Below are positions 1 through 8,610 of a DNA stretch of 64,000 bases, in pieces. The notes beneath the pieces are model-generated. The model ran no database searches and had not been told where the DNA came from. It was given only the letters and a program-made list of their open reading frames with translations. The stretch's first letter is position 1, and every line of letters begins with the position of its first letter. Source of the DNA: Polaromonas sp047303325 (GTDB lineage Bacteria > Pseudomonadota > Gammaproteobacteria > Burkholderiales > Burkholderiaceae_C); contig NZ_JBKBEX010000007.1 of assembly GCF_047303325.1 (NCBI RefSeq), positions 119,826 to 183,825 on the forward strand. The letters are read 5' to 3'. The position numbers and the translations under genes are program-made.

Positions 1-2
1 TC

Positions 3-434
3 AGCTACACCGACCTGCAGCCCATCGACGGCGTTGCACATCCTTATGTGCCGGACCTGCTGGCGCTGGCGCGCGGCTCCGATGCGCTGGTGCTTTGCGC
101 CGCGGCCGACAAGGCCGAAGGCATCATCAATGCCGCCGTGCTGGACGCGCTGGGCCCGCGCGGCTTCCTGGTCAATATCGCGCGCGGCCGCCTGGTCAAC
201 GAAGCCGACCTGACAGAGGCCCTGGCCGCGGGCCGCATTGCCGGTGCGGGCCTGGATGTTTTTGTCGACGAACCCCGCGTTCCCCTGGCACTGCGCCAAT
301 CCGATGCCGTGACGCTGCAAGCCCACCGCGCCAGCGCCACCTGGGAAACCCGGACCGCCATGGGCGAGATGGTGCTGGACAGCATTGCCCAGGCCCTGGC
401 GGGCCAGCGGCCGGCCATGAGCCTGACGACCTAG
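3..434 (+). CDS. D-2-hydroxyacid dehydrogenase, NAD(P)-dependent, C-terminal part (gene cut by window start)
   Basis: The reading frame is open at the left edge, so only the last 143 codons are present. They carry the C-terminal half of a D-isomer-specific 2-hydroxyacid dehydrogenase: the NIARGRLVNEADL block that follows the dinucleotide-binding fold, a Glu in DVFVDEP and a His in AHRASAT, which match the family's catalytic Glu-His pair. The family reduces 2-oxoacids such as hydroxypyruvate or glyoxylate with NAD(P)H in the cytoplasm. Two Bug-type solute receptors follow on the same strand, so it may act on the imported acid. The substrate cannot be told from this fragment. Confidence 0.88.
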   Translation, partial: SYTDLQPIDGVAHPYVPDLLALARGSDALVLCAAADKAEGIINAAVLDALGPRGFLVNIARGRLVNEADLTEALAAGRIAGAGLDVFVDEPRVPLALRQSDAVTLQAHRASATWETRTAMGEMVLDSIAQALAGQRPAMSLTT

Positions 435-490
435 GCCCCCGCTTTCGCCTTTTGCAGACCGAACCCAAAAACAAATGACGGAGACAAAAA

Positions 491-1465
491 ATGATCAGCA
501 GACCTCTTGCCCTTGCCATGGCTTTCGCCGTGGCCGCCCTCGCCTGCACTGGCACTGGTGCGCAGACCTTTCCCACCCGGCCGGTCACGCTGGTGGTGCC
601 CTTCCCGCCCGGCGGCGGCAGCGACACGGGCGGCCGCATCATTGCCGAGCAACTGACCAAACGCTGGGGCCAGCCCGTGATCGTCGACAACAAGGGCGGC
701 GCGGCCGGGCAGATAGGCGCCGACTTCGTGGCCAAGGCGCCGCGTGACGGCTACACCTTGCTGCTGGGCAATATCGGCACCCAGGCCATCAACCCCTCGC
801 TCTACCCCAAGCTGCCCTATGACCCGGACAGCGCTTTTGCCCCGGTGTCGCTGGTGGCCGAACTGCCGCTGGCCATGATGGTCAACCCGGCGGTGCCCGC
901 GAAGACCGCCGCCGAATTCATTGCGCAGGCCAAGTCCCGGCCCGGCCAGCTGACCTACAGCAGCTCAGGCGCCGGCGGCGCGCCCCACCTCGCGGCCGAG
1001 ATGTTCAAGGACCAGACCGGCACCTTCATCCTGCATGTGCCCTATCGCGGCGGCGGGCCGGCCATCGCCGACCTCATCGCGGGCCATGTGCAGCTGTCTT
1101 TTATGACCGTGCTGGAAGCCTCGGGCCACATCAAGGCCGGCAAACTTCGCGCCCTGGCCGTGACCGGCGACAAGCGCGTCGCCGCCCTGCCCGATGTGCC
1201 CACCCTCGCCGAAAGCGCGCTCCCGGGCTTTAACGCGATTTCATGGATAGGCCTGCTGGCGCCCGCGGGCACGCCGCCCGATCTGGTGGAAAAGATCGCC
1301 GCCGACGTGCGCGCCGTCATGGCGGACGAAGCGGTCAAGGCGCGTTTCGCCTCACTGGGGGCCGTGCCGCGCACCACCTCGCCGCAGGAATTCTCCAAAC
1401 TGATTTCAGCGGACAAAAACCGCTACGCCCAGATCATCCGCAGCCGCAAGATCACCACGCAATAA
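491..1465 (+). CDS. Bug/TctC family periplasmic substrate-binding protein
   Basis: A 324-residue protein with an N-terminal signal peptide (hydrophobic stretch to about residue 24, ending GTGAQT). The Bug-family landmarks are all present: FPTRPVTLVVPFPPGGGSD near residue 30, then VIVDNKGGAAGQIG near 60 and APRDGYTLLLGN near 85. Bug proteins bind a carboxylate-type solute in the periplasm and serve tripartite tricarboxylate transporters or signalling, but no membrane TctA/TctB gene is nearby. A GGAGACAAAAA ribosome site precedes the ATG. The gene sits between a hydroxyacid dehydrogenase and a second Bug gene. The ligand is unknown. Confidence 0.92.
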   Translation: MISRPLALAMAFAVAALACTGTGAQTFPTRPVTLVVPFPPGGGSDTGGRIIAEQLTKRWGQPVIVDNKGGAAGQIGADFVAKAPRDGYTLLLGNIGTQAINPSLYPKLPYDPDSAFAPVSLVAELPLAMMVNPAVPAKTAAEFIAQAKSRPGQLTYSSSGAGGAPHLAAEMFKDQTGTFILHVPYRGGGPAIADLIAGHVQLSFMTVLEASGHIKAGKLRALAVTGDKRVAALPDVPTLAESALPGFNAISWIGLLAPAGTPPDLVEKIAADVRAVMADEAVKARFASLGAVPRTTSPQEFSKLISADKNRYAQIIRSRKITTQ

Positions 1466-1501
1466 GGTGAGCGGGCCCGAACCACAAACAAGGAGACAAA
1501 C

Positions 1502-2476
1502 ATGCAACGCACAACCCTCATCAGGGCCCTTGCCGTTTCGGCCTCGCTGGCTCTGGTCCCGGCCCTGGCCCTCGCCCAGGCCTACCCCACGCGCGCCATC
1601 AAGATCATCGTGCCCGCGCCGCCCGGAGGCGCCATAGACACCATCGCCCGGGTCGTCGGCGACAAGCTGGCAATCTCCATGGGGCAACCGGTGATCGTCG
1701 ACAACCGGCCCGGCGCGTCCAACAACCTGGGCACCGAAGTGCTCGCGAAGTCCGCGCCTGATGGCTACACCATAGGCATCGTGGGCGGCAGCCACAACAC
1801 CAACAAATTCCTGTTCAAAAACCTCGGCTGGGACCCGGAAAAAAGCTTTGAGCCCATCGTCTACACCCACGAGGTTCCGCTGGTGTTTGCCATGTACCCG
1901 CAGATTCCGGCCAGGACCCTGCCCGAGTTCGTGGCCTGGATGAAAGCCAACCCGGACCAGGCCAAAGTCGCCACCTCGGGCCGCGGCAGCGCCCAGGAAA
2001 TGGCGGCCGAGATGTTCCGCATGGCCAGTGGCGCGCAGATGCTGCTGGTGCCCTACAAAGGTTCTTCGGCCGCCCACCCGGATTTACTGGCGGGCCGTAC
2101 CGCGCTGTACATAGACACCATCAGCGCCATCCAGTCGCAGGTCAAGGCCGGCAACGTCCGGGCGCTCGCCGTGTCGACGCGCAAACGAATCCTGTCGCTG
2201 CCGGACGTCCCGACGGCCGACGAACAGGGACTCAAGGGCTATGACGCCAACACCAACGGCGGTTTTCTCGCGCCGGCCGGCACGCCGCCGGCCGTCATCA
2301 CCCGGCTCAACACTGAAATCAACGCGGCGCTCAAACTGCCCGACGTGAAAGCCAAGCTCGAGGCCGCCGGCATAGAAATCCAGGGCGGCACACCCCAGGA
2401 ATACGCCGCACTGATCAAGTCCGACCTCGCCAAATGGGCCAAGGTCGTCAAGGCCGCGAACATCCAGGCGGATTGA
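1502..2476 (+). CDS. Bug/TctC family periplasmic substrate-binding protein, second copy
   Basis: A 324-residue exported protein, the same length as the preceding Bug gene but clearly diverged in sequence. It has a signal peptide ending near LALAQA at residue 26, then YPTRAIKIIVPAPPGGAID, VIVDNRPGASNN and APDGYTIGIVGG, the usual Bug blocks. AAGGAGACAAAC precedes the ATG, and only 36 bp separate it from the previous gene, so the two are probably co-transcribed. An intrinsic terminator follows about 60 bp downstream. Two adjacent paralogues suggest related but distinct ligands. This is inference. Confidence 0.92.
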   Translation: MQRTTLIRALAVSASLALVPALALAQAYPTRAIKIIVPAPPGGAIDTIARVVGDKLAISMGQPVIVDNRPGASNNLGTEVLAKSAPDGYTIGIVGGSHNTNKFLFKNLGWDPEKSFEPIVYTHEVPLVFAMYPQIPARTLPEFVAWMKANPDQAKVATSGRGSAQEMAAEMFRMASGAQMLLVPYKGSSAAHPDLLAGRTALYIDTISAIQSQVKAGNVRALAVSTRKRILSLPDVPTADEQGLKGYDANTNGGFLAPAGTPPAVITRLNTEINAALKLPDVKAKLEAAGIEIQGGTPQEYAALIKSDLAKWAKVVKAANIQAD

Positions 2477-2533
2477 GCCCGGTCCGCTGAATTTCTCCCC
2501 GTTGTCTCTCCTGTCACTTTGGTGGTGACAACT

Positions 2534-2737
2534 TCATCCCGCATGAGAACTGCGGGATTTTTTTGCCTGGCTCGTCAAAGCGCAAGCCCGGCCGTGTTTC
2601 AGGCGGGCGAGTTGGACAGAGGGCCGGTGACTGGCCGCCTCCTCGGGTTGAACTGAGCGTCTACGGACGAACTCGCTCGGGGTCAAGTGGCCGAGCGAGC
2701 CGTGAGGACGATGATGGTTGTAATTGTCCAAGGCTTG
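2534..2737 (-). pseudogene. Remnant of an IS3-family transposase C-terminus
   Basis: Read on the minus strand from 2737, the frame encodes ALDNYNHHRPHGSLGHL followed by TPSEFVRRR. This is the signature end of the IS3-family OrfB integrase (the NxxRPHxxLG...TPxEF block). Nothing upstream in this frame encodes the DDE core: the match starts directly at a 14-bp inverted repeat (2733-2763), beyond which lies an unrelated gene. The frame then runs on into non-homologous sequence and ends inside the terminator stem. It is a decayed fragment, not a functional transposase. Confidence 0.72.
2536..2564 (+). terminator. Intrinsic terminator closing the dehydrogenase-Bug-Bug operon
   Basis: ATCCCGCA at 2536-2543 and TGCGGGAT at 2551-2558 form a perfect 8-bp stem with a 7-nt loop, followed by a run of seven T (2558-2564). 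It lies 60 bp after the second Bug stop codon, in the right orientation to end that operon. Confidence 0.88.
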
Positions 2738-2763
2738 TCGGCGCGGAGCCCGCGCCGACAAGC
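2733..2763. repeat. Perfect 14-bp inverted repeat at the edge of the IS remnant
   Basis: GCTTGTCGGCGCGG (2733-2746) and CCGCGCCGACAAGC (2750-2763) are exact reverse complements around a 3-nt loop. The hairpin lies 16 bp beyond the stop codon of the minus-strand gene ending at 2779 and exactly where the transposase similarity begins. It could act as a terminator for that gene, although no T-run follows, or it could mark the junction of the IS fragment. Confidence 0.7.
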
Positions 2764-2778
2764 GGAAAATGCCGCTCT

Positions 2779-3489
2779 CTATAACTTGACCTTGTTGCCC
2801 TTGGCCGCGCGCTCGATCTCTTCCTGATGTGCTTTGACCGCGGCGACCAGCAATGCGCGCTCGTCAACCAGGCGCTGGCCTTCATAGGTTGCCACATGGA
2901 TTTCCGAGGCAAGCGCGCCTGGGCCAGCCAGGATGTTTGCAGAGGTGGCCGTACCGCATTGTGGTTTCGGCGTGACACTCTCGATCGGAGACTGGGCACT
3001 AACGGCGCATTCCGTATTACCAACCGGTGCACCAGCTGCCGTATAGGTCCAGAGTAAGCTGTTCGGGCTGCTGCGGAAGGTCGGTTGGCCGTATTTTTGG
3101 ATGAGGCTGTCGACAGCGGCCTGATGCAGCACGCCGTTGCCGACCTTCAGCACACGCGTGACAAACAATGCCTTTTTAGAGAGATGACCAAAGGTAACGA
3201 CGATTTCGTCTTTGCATGGCCCATCAGGCACCGCTGAGCTGCAACCACGGATCTTGGCTATCGAGGCTGGGACGCCAGGCTGGGCCCTCCAGCTCGCCAG
3301 GTCGGCGATCTTCATCGTAGCGTCATGTGCCTTCAGCGCCGCGCGCGCCTCATCAGGTGACATGCCCAACTTGAGGCCGACGATGTCGGTGGCCTTGGCT
3401 TGGCCGAAAGACTGACCCGAGAGGCCCAATGTGGTGACTGCTACCACTATGGTGAGTAAAAACTTCTTGTTTTTCAAACTTGTAATCAT
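2779..3489 (-). CDS. Exported protein of unknown function
   Basis: A 236-residue protein with a typical signal peptide (basic start, hydrophobic residues 10-28, cleavage likely after SFGQA). The mature part begins TDIVGLKLGMSPDEARAAL, a pattern seen at the start of several uncharacterised periplasmic proteins. It then has several cysteines (IRGCSSAVPDGPCKD and a later TECAV...PQCGT pair) that could form disulphides. An AGGGAGAAGC ribosome site supports the ATG at 3489. It is a single gene bounded by a hairpin downstream and a terminator-like stem upstream. I do not recognise the family. Confidence 0.75.
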   Translation of the reverse strand: MITSLKNKKFLLTIVVAVTTLGLSGQSFGQAKATDIVGLKLGMSPDEARAALKAHDATMKIADLASWRAQPGVPASIAKIRGCSSAVPDGPCKDEIVVTFGHLSKKALFVTRVLKVGNGVLHQAAVDSLIQKYGQPTFRSSPNSLLWTYTAAGAPVGNTECAVSAQSPIESVTPKPQCGTATSANILAGPGALASEIHVATYEGQRLVDERALLVAAVKAHQEEIERAAKGNKVKL

Positions 3490-3511
3490 GCTTCTCCCTT
3501 AGGTTCTCGAT

Positions 3512-3550
3512 AAAAAAAACAGGCCTTGGGCAAACACTCCCTTTGGCCTG
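3512..3550 (-). terminator. Terminator-like hairpin just upstream of the exported-protein gene
   Basis: On the minus strand CAGGCC (3550-3545) pairs with GGCCTG (3525-3520), with a further CCC/GGG pairing inside the loop, and eight T follow (3519-3512). It sits only about 25 nt before the ATG at 3489. It may stop read-through from the kinase gene that ends at 3852, or it may act as an attenuator in the leader of the next gene. Confidence 0.6.
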
Positions 3551-3851
3551 CGTTGCGACGGCGCGTCCCTGCCGCGCCGCGGGCCATCTTAGCGAGCGCC
3601 CCACAGCGGCCTGGAGAGGCACGCACATGAATTGCAACGAACCGTTTCCGGGGCGGGATTTATTCCTGGAGAATGTGAAATAGTTGGCAGGGCCACGCGC
3701 GCTCGCAGGCGAACTGCGTGATCGCTGTGGTGTGCCGATGAAGACCGAGCGGGCTTTGCCTGCGGATGCAGGCCCGCCTTCACGGCGCCGCTGCAAAAAT
3801 TTTTTACCCCCACCTCACGAAGTTAATCCGGCGGTGCCCGCATGGGGCTGC
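3551..3851. other. Non-coding stretch, nothing recognised
   Basis: About 300 bp between the terminator-like stem and the end of the hybrid kinase gene. Short open frames exist on both strands, but none has a convincing ribosome site or a recognisable product. A GC-rich imperfect hairpin (GCGGGC...GCCCGC, about 3749-3778) is the only structure noticed. Confidence 0.5.
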
Positions 3852-6458
3852 TCAGGGGATTGGGGCGGCGGTGCCTGGGTCTGCGGGAATCTGCAGAATA
3901 CGCTGGATGGTGCTTAACAGCTCCATGCTGGAGGTACGGGCCTTGAGCAGGACTGCCTCGGCCCGCTTATCTTCCGTCAGGTCCGTGTCGCTGGGCGAAA
4001 ACACGATCACCGGCGGCCGCGGATCGAGCGCGTCAATGTCCTCGACCAGGTCCCAGCTTGACTCCTTGCCCGGCCCCAGGTCCAGCAGCACCAGGTCAAA
4101 GGGCTGCTCCCGCAGCAGGGCACGGGCTTCGTCCAGCGTGGCGGCAGATGTGAAGTTGGCGAAATCCTGGGCCACCGCGGCGACGATGCGCTGGATATCG
4201 GGATCGGCTTGCACATGCAGTATGCGCGGCTTGCCGGCCTGTATGCCGGCGACGGCCCGGCGTACGCTGAGGACCAGCAGATCTTCATCAATCGGCTTTT
4301 GCAGCCAATCCGAAACCGTGAGAGGTTTGTGGTTGAACTGCAGTTGCCCTTCCTCTGCCAGGGCCGAAATCACCACGACCGGCAGTTTGCGGGTGCTTTC
4401 GTCGTCGCGCAGCGCGCTGATGAAGGCAATGCCGTTCTGGCCGGGAAGCTTCAGGTCCACGGTCACGGCATCGTAGTGGCTCCCCGCGAGGCAGGCCCGA
4501 GCCTGTTCGGCGCTATAGGCCATCTCGGTTTCAAATCCCGCCTTGTCCAGCATCATGCTGATCAGCCTGGCCACGTCGGGGTCATCCTCGCAAATCAGGA
4601 TGCGCAGCTGAAAGACGTCAGCCTTGGCCCGGAACGGCTGCGCCAAAGGCACCGGAGTCCGCCACTCGGGCAACTCGAAGAAGAAAGTGGTGCCCGTGCC
4701 CACCACGCTGGTAAAGCCTATGCTGCCGCCCATCTTCTCGATGAGCGCCTTGGAAATGTTGAGCCCGAGACCGGTCCCGCCTTTTTGCCGGGTGTCGGAG
4801 GAATCCGCCTGCGAAAATTTCTGGAAGATACGGCCGCGAAACTCTTCCGGAATGCCCGGGCCGCAATCCACCACTTCGATCCGCACACTCTGGGCCGTGC
4901 GCGACACCCGCACCTCCACCACTCCGCCCGGTGGCGTGAACTTCACCGCATTGGACAGCAGGTTGGTCAGCACCTGGATCATGCGGTCCCCATCAATGCG
5001 CACCTGCAGCGGCACATCGGGCGCCCGCAGCCGCAAGGTCGCGCTGTATTGGCCCGCGAAACCCTCGTTGGCGGCCAGCACCTGCTGGATCAGCGGCCTG
5101 AGGTCAATGACCTGCAGGTCCAGGCGCATCTTGCCGGACTCGATCTTCTCGCTGTCCAGCATGTCGTTGATCAGCCGGATCAGGCGCTCACAGTTGCTCT
5201 TGGCGATGCCCACCAGGTTCTTCACGGTCTCGGGCAACTCGCCGCCCACACCGCCGAAGATCAGCCCGAGCGAGCCGCGAATGGAGGTGAGCGGGGTTCT
5301 CAATTCATGTGAGACCGTCGAAATGAATTCATTTTTCATGTTTTCGACCCTCTTGCGCTCTATCAGGTCGTAGGCAACGCAAAGAAAACCCGTCAGCGCA
5401 AGCTGCTCATCCCTCAGCGCCGTGACCGATACCATCACAGGCAAACGGCTGCCGTCCTTGCGGATATAAGTCCATTCCCGCTCGTCCGCCAAGCCGCCGC
5501 GCGCCCTGGCAACAAGCGCTTCAAAACCGGCTTTGACCGGTTGTCCCAGTTCGAGGCTCAGCTGCCGCGCGCGCTCCGCCATTTCGGTTTCGTCGTGCAG
5601 CAAGTCGGGTGTATGCCGGGCGAAGAGCTCGCTGGCTGAATAACCCAGCATGCGATGCGCCCCATTGTTGAACAGGCGGATCACTCCGTTGGTATCCGTC
5701 GAGATGATGGAGAAATTGGCGCTGTCCAGGATTGCCTGCTGCAGTTCCGTGCTTTCCGACAGCTGATGATTCAGCGTGCGCTCGACCTCCCTGGAGCGTT
5801 TGTGCGCCACCAGCCAGAACAGCAGCGCCAGGACGAACGCGACGGACGTGGAGACTGCAACGATGAATCGCGCCTGTTCCGATTGCGCATTGTTGCTCGC
5901 GACCAGTTCCTGCATATGCGCGACCTGCTCGTCGGACAGCTGCTGTACCGCGGCCTGAAAGCCGTTCTGCGCATACATCAGCTCCTGCTCAATGATGCGG
6001 GTGACTTCGCGCTCGTCGCCGGCCTTTTTTGCCTGGAATGCGTCGGCGCGGATCTTCTGGTATTGCAGGCGCCGTTCGGTTGCCGCGGAAAAGGTCTCCA
6101 CAATCGGGTCATCGTGCAAGGCCGTATCCAGTTTGCGCAGGATAACGTTGACTTTTTTGACCGTTTCGTCGATCTCGGCGCGAACTTCCTTTTCCAGTGC
6201 CGGGTCATTGGTTTTGAGCAAAAGCAGCGTCCGCAAGGTATTGGCCCGCGTCAAGCGATGCCATTCCTTGATCTGCCGCTCCACCACCAGTCCGGCGTCA
6301 ACCATCTCGTCGTTGACGCGCTCCAGCTTCATGATCCACCACACGCCCGTGATGGCGATCAGCGCGGTGAATCCCAGCATGGAACCCAGGCCAACGAGGA
6401 GTTTTCCTGTGACGCCGCCGAATTGCCAATGTTTCATCGCAGTCTTTTCGTTCCGCAT
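3852..6458 (-). CDS. Membrane-bound hybrid sensor histidine kinase (PAS, HisKA, HATPase, two receiver domains)
   Basis: An 868-residue kinase. Transmembrane helices at about 19-43 and 198-218 flank a mostly helical extracytoplasmic sensor region. A PAS domain follows (about 240-368), then HisKA with the phospho-accepting His384 in TVSHELRTPL, and HATPase with NLLSNAVKF, DCGPGIP and GGTGLGL. Two receiver domains end the protein, the first with Asp668 in TVDLKLPG and the second with LLDLGPG. No HAMP was seen after the second helix. The start may be the ATG at 6437 (MKHWQF), as neither ATG has a strong ribosome site. It follows a sulfotransferase and an APS kinase gene on the same strand and may share their transcript. 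Input signal and partner are unknown. Confidence 0.9.
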   Translation of the reverse strand: MRNEKTAMKHWQFGGVTGKLLVGLGSMLGFTALIAITGVWWIMKLERVNDEMVDAGLVVERQIKEWHRLTRANTLRTLLLLKTNDPALEKEVRAEIDETVKKVNVILRKLDTALHDDPIVETFSAATERRLQYQKIRADAFQAKKAGDEREVTRIIEQELMYAQNGFQAAVQQLSDEQVAHMQELVASNNAQSEQARFIVAVSTSVAFVLALLFWLVAHKRSREVERTLNHQLSESTELQQAILDSANFSIISTDTNGVIRLFNNGAHRMLGYSASELFARHTPDLLHDETEMAERARQLSLELGQPVKAGFEALVARARGGLADEREWTYIRKDGSRLPVMVSVTALRDEQLALTGFLCVAYDLIERKRVENMKNEFISTVSHELRTPLTSIRGSLGLIFGGVGGELPETVKNLVGIAKSNCERLIRLINDMLDSEKIESGKMRLDLQVIDLRPLIQQVLAANEGFAGQYSATLRLRAPDVPLQVRIDGDRMIQVLTNLLSNAVKFTPPGGVVEVRVSRTAQSVRIEVVDCGPGIPEEFRGRIFQKFSQADSSDTRQKGGTGLGLNISKALIEKMGGSIGFTSVVGTGTTFFFELPEWRTPVPLAQPFRAKADVFQLRILICEDDPDVARLISMMLDKAGFETEMAYSAEQARACLAGSHYDAVTVDLKLPGQNGIAFISALRDDESTRKLPVVVISALAEEGQLQFNHKPLTVSDWLQKPIDEDLLVLSVRRAVAGIQAGKPRILHVQADPDIQRIVAAVAQDFANFTSAATLDEARALLREQPFDLVLLDLGPGKESSWDLVEDIDALDPRPPVIVFSPSDTDLTEDKRAEAVLLKARTSSMELLSTIQRILQIPADPGTAAPIP

Positions 6459-6489
6459 GCAATTTCGCCGCGTTTGTTATAGAAGAATT

Positions 6490-7593
6490 TCACGCAATGC
6501 GAGCTGTATCGCGTGCCTTAGCCGCAACGGCAATCGGCAAATCGTCCAGGCGATTGCGTACCTGCTGCAGATAGTCTGACCGGAAACGGCGCAAAATGAA
6601 ATCCCGGTAATCGTTGTGTTCCAGCTCCTGCCAGGCGCGCCGCTTCGCGATCCCGGAGCATTCGCGGGAATCCGCCATCATGCTGTCGCTGATCGCTGCC
6701 TGTGCATCGGTCATCAGTTCATAGCCGTAAAGCGCCATGTAGTCGCGCGCCAAGGTCTCGATCACTTCGATTTCCTTCATCGAAAGCTGCGTTTTGAACT
6801 TGTCCGCGTTGGCGGCTATCGGCGCGAAACAATTCGAAGCCCAGAGCGCCGACATATGGGATAGCTGCTGCGCCTCGTGTGAACGCGTTACATCCAGCAT
6901 TTGCGGCAGGTACTCGATGCCGAAGAAGCGGCAGATCCTGCGCAGCGTGCTCTCCTGATCGGCAAGAAAATCCTCATAGCGCACGGTAAGCACCCGTTCC
7001 GGATAACGCTCCGCCAGCGACAGCGCCACACGATACGCATCAACCCATGCCATCGCGTTCAGGGTGGCATCGAAGTCGTGGATGATGGCGCGGGTCATGG
7101 ATGCCACCTGCGCGCGGGGATCCCGCACGACATTCAGGAACAGCAGCTGCGGAAACAGGCTCATCAACTCGTCCGCGTAGTGCACGCTGTCCAGCGATTT
7201 ATCCATGACGATTCTTGCGTCATGCAGCTCTCCGGCGCGTAGCAGCAACTCCCAGACGACGCGATGCACACTGCGCCTCTCGAGGCGTATCGCCTCGAAT
7301 ATCTGCCTCGGATCAAATACCACGTTGGGCCACTTGACCGGGCTTGCCGCCTGCAAACCCACCACGTCCACCACCATGCGGAAATACGCCCGGTCATCGG
7401 AAAGATCGCCATAGAGCGGCACCAGCGGCATGAAATCCACGATATGCAAGGGATAGGGCGAGTAAAAGTGCGGATTGAAGCTCAGGCGCAAGCGCAAGGC
7501 ATGGCTGCCGCAGCGCCGCAGCGGGATCATCAGCACGGGCCGTGGGCGAGAGTGCACAAGGGCGCCGGCATCTTTTGCTTCTGCTACCTCCAT
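6490..7593 (-). CDS. Sulfotransferase-family protein (PAPS-dependent, acceptor unknown)
   Basis: A 367-residue protein with a sulfotransferase layout. A variant 5'-phosphosulfate loop lies near residue 27 (PLRRCGSHALRLRL, where PRSGTT-like is usual). The 3'-phosphate-binding block NVVRDPRAQVASM lies near the middle, followed by a VRYEDFLADQESTLRRI region typical of the family. AGGAG precedes the ATG. The upstream gene is an APS kinase, the enzyme that makes the PAPS donor, which supports a real sulfo-transfer function. The acceptor (polysaccharide, lipid or protein) is not indicated. The divergent P-loop lowers certainty about activity. Confidence 0.75.
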   Translation of the reverse strand: MEVAEAKDAGALVHSRPRPVLMIPLRRCGSHALRLRLSFNPHFYSPYPLHIVDFMPLVPLYGDLSDDRAYFRMVVDVVGLQAASPVKWPNVVFDPRQIFEAIRLERRSVHRVVWELLLRAGELHDARIVMDKSLDSVHYADELMSLFPQLLFLNVVRDPRAQVASMTRAIIHDFDATLNAMAWVDAYRVALSLAERYPERVLTVRYEDFLADQESTLRRICRFFGIEYLPQMLDVTRSHEAQQLSHMSALWASNCFAPIAANADKFKTQLSMKEIEVIETLARDYMALYGYELMTDAQAAISDSMMADSRECSGIAKRRAWQELEHNDYRDFILRRFRSDYLQQVRNRLDDLPIAVAAKARDTARIA

Positions 7594-7700
7594 ACGCCTG
7601 CTCCTGTTATTGCTTACCTTGAGTCAGCTGAAATATTCAGCGCACAACGGCCAAAGAAATTGTTGACCCGTCGATCATGAGGCCTGCTTTGTGTTGCGGC

Positions 7701-8390
7701 TCATTTGAAGCAGCGCTGCGCAACCAGGTCGAGCAAGGTCTGGGTCGAATCTTTCAAAGGCAATGCGTCGGTGTCGAGCACCAAATCAGGTATGAGCGGC
7801 GTTTCGTAGGGAGACGAAATTCCGGTAAATTCCGCAAGCTGTCCGGCGCGCGCCCGCACATACAGCCCTTTCGGGTCGCGCTGTTCACAGACGGTTGCCA
7901 GCGTACTGACATGGACTTCAACGAATCGTGCATCGCCGATGATGCCTCGCGCCATTTTCCGGTCGTCCCGGAACGGCGAGATCAAGGCTGTGATCACGAT
8001 CAATCCGGCTTCGTTCATCATGTGCGCGACTTCGGCCGTGCGTCGAATATTTTCACGCCGGTCTGGCGCAGAGAATCCCAGGTCTTTGCTCAGCCCATGG
8101 CGCAGGTTGTCCCCGTCCAGAACGAAGCAAGGGTGGGCGAGATCCAGCAGCATGGCTTCCAATGCGTACGCGAGCGTGGACTTTCCCGCACCGCTCAATC
8201 CGGTCAACCAGATCGTGGCCGGGGTCTGCCCGAGCAAGGCTTGCCTGCATTGCCCGGTGACCATGCCGGCATGGTAGAAAACATCTGTGCCAGGCAAGCT
8301 GCGGCTCTGTTCTGAAGGCTGAACGACCATTGAGGCAATGTCAGCCGCGGAGCCCTTCGCCACATCGAACATACGCATAGACGTTCTCAT
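7701..8390 (-). CDS. cysC: Adenylylsulfate (APS) kinase
   Basis: A 229-residue protein that phosphorylates APS to PAPS in the cytoplasm. The Walker A motif GLSGAGKS is at residues 64-71. It is followed by VLDGDNLRHGLSKDLGF, the APS-binding DGDN..RxGL block, and DRRENIRRTAEVA, all diagnostic of CysC. About 55 residues precede the core, somewhat longer than many stand-alone enzymes. A GAGGAA site supports this start. No ATP sulfurylase (cysDN) lies in the window, so APS must come from elsewhere. The gene is 107 bp upstream of a sulfotransferase gene, so PAPS is probably used for sulfation rather than only for assimilation. Confidence 0.92.
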   Translation of the reverse strand: MRTSMRMFDVAKGSAADIASMVVQPSEQSRSLPGTDVFYHAGMVTGQCRQALLGQTPATIWLTGLSGAGKSTLAYALEAMLLDLAHPCFVLDGDNLRHGLSKDLGFSAPDRRENIRRTAEVAHMMNEAGLIVITALISPFRDDRKMARGIIGDARFVEVHVSTLATVCEQRDPKGLYVRARAGQLAEFTGISSPYETPLIPDLVLDTDALPLKDSTQTLLDLVAQRCFK

Positions 8391-8610
8391 GCTGAGAGTT
8401 CCTCGCTTGAATGCGTTCGTCCGCCAATCGGGTTGTTGCGCAAGCGCAATATCGGCGGGTCAGTATCAGACAGAAGCGCGCAAAGGCCACCAAAGACAAG
8501 CACAAGATACTCTGCGGGGACTTTTAGTCAATACTACCTTCGTCTATATGGGCGTTATGGGCAATATTACCTTCGCGCCGAAGGCCAAGTTCCGATTCAC
8601 ACGCCCATGT

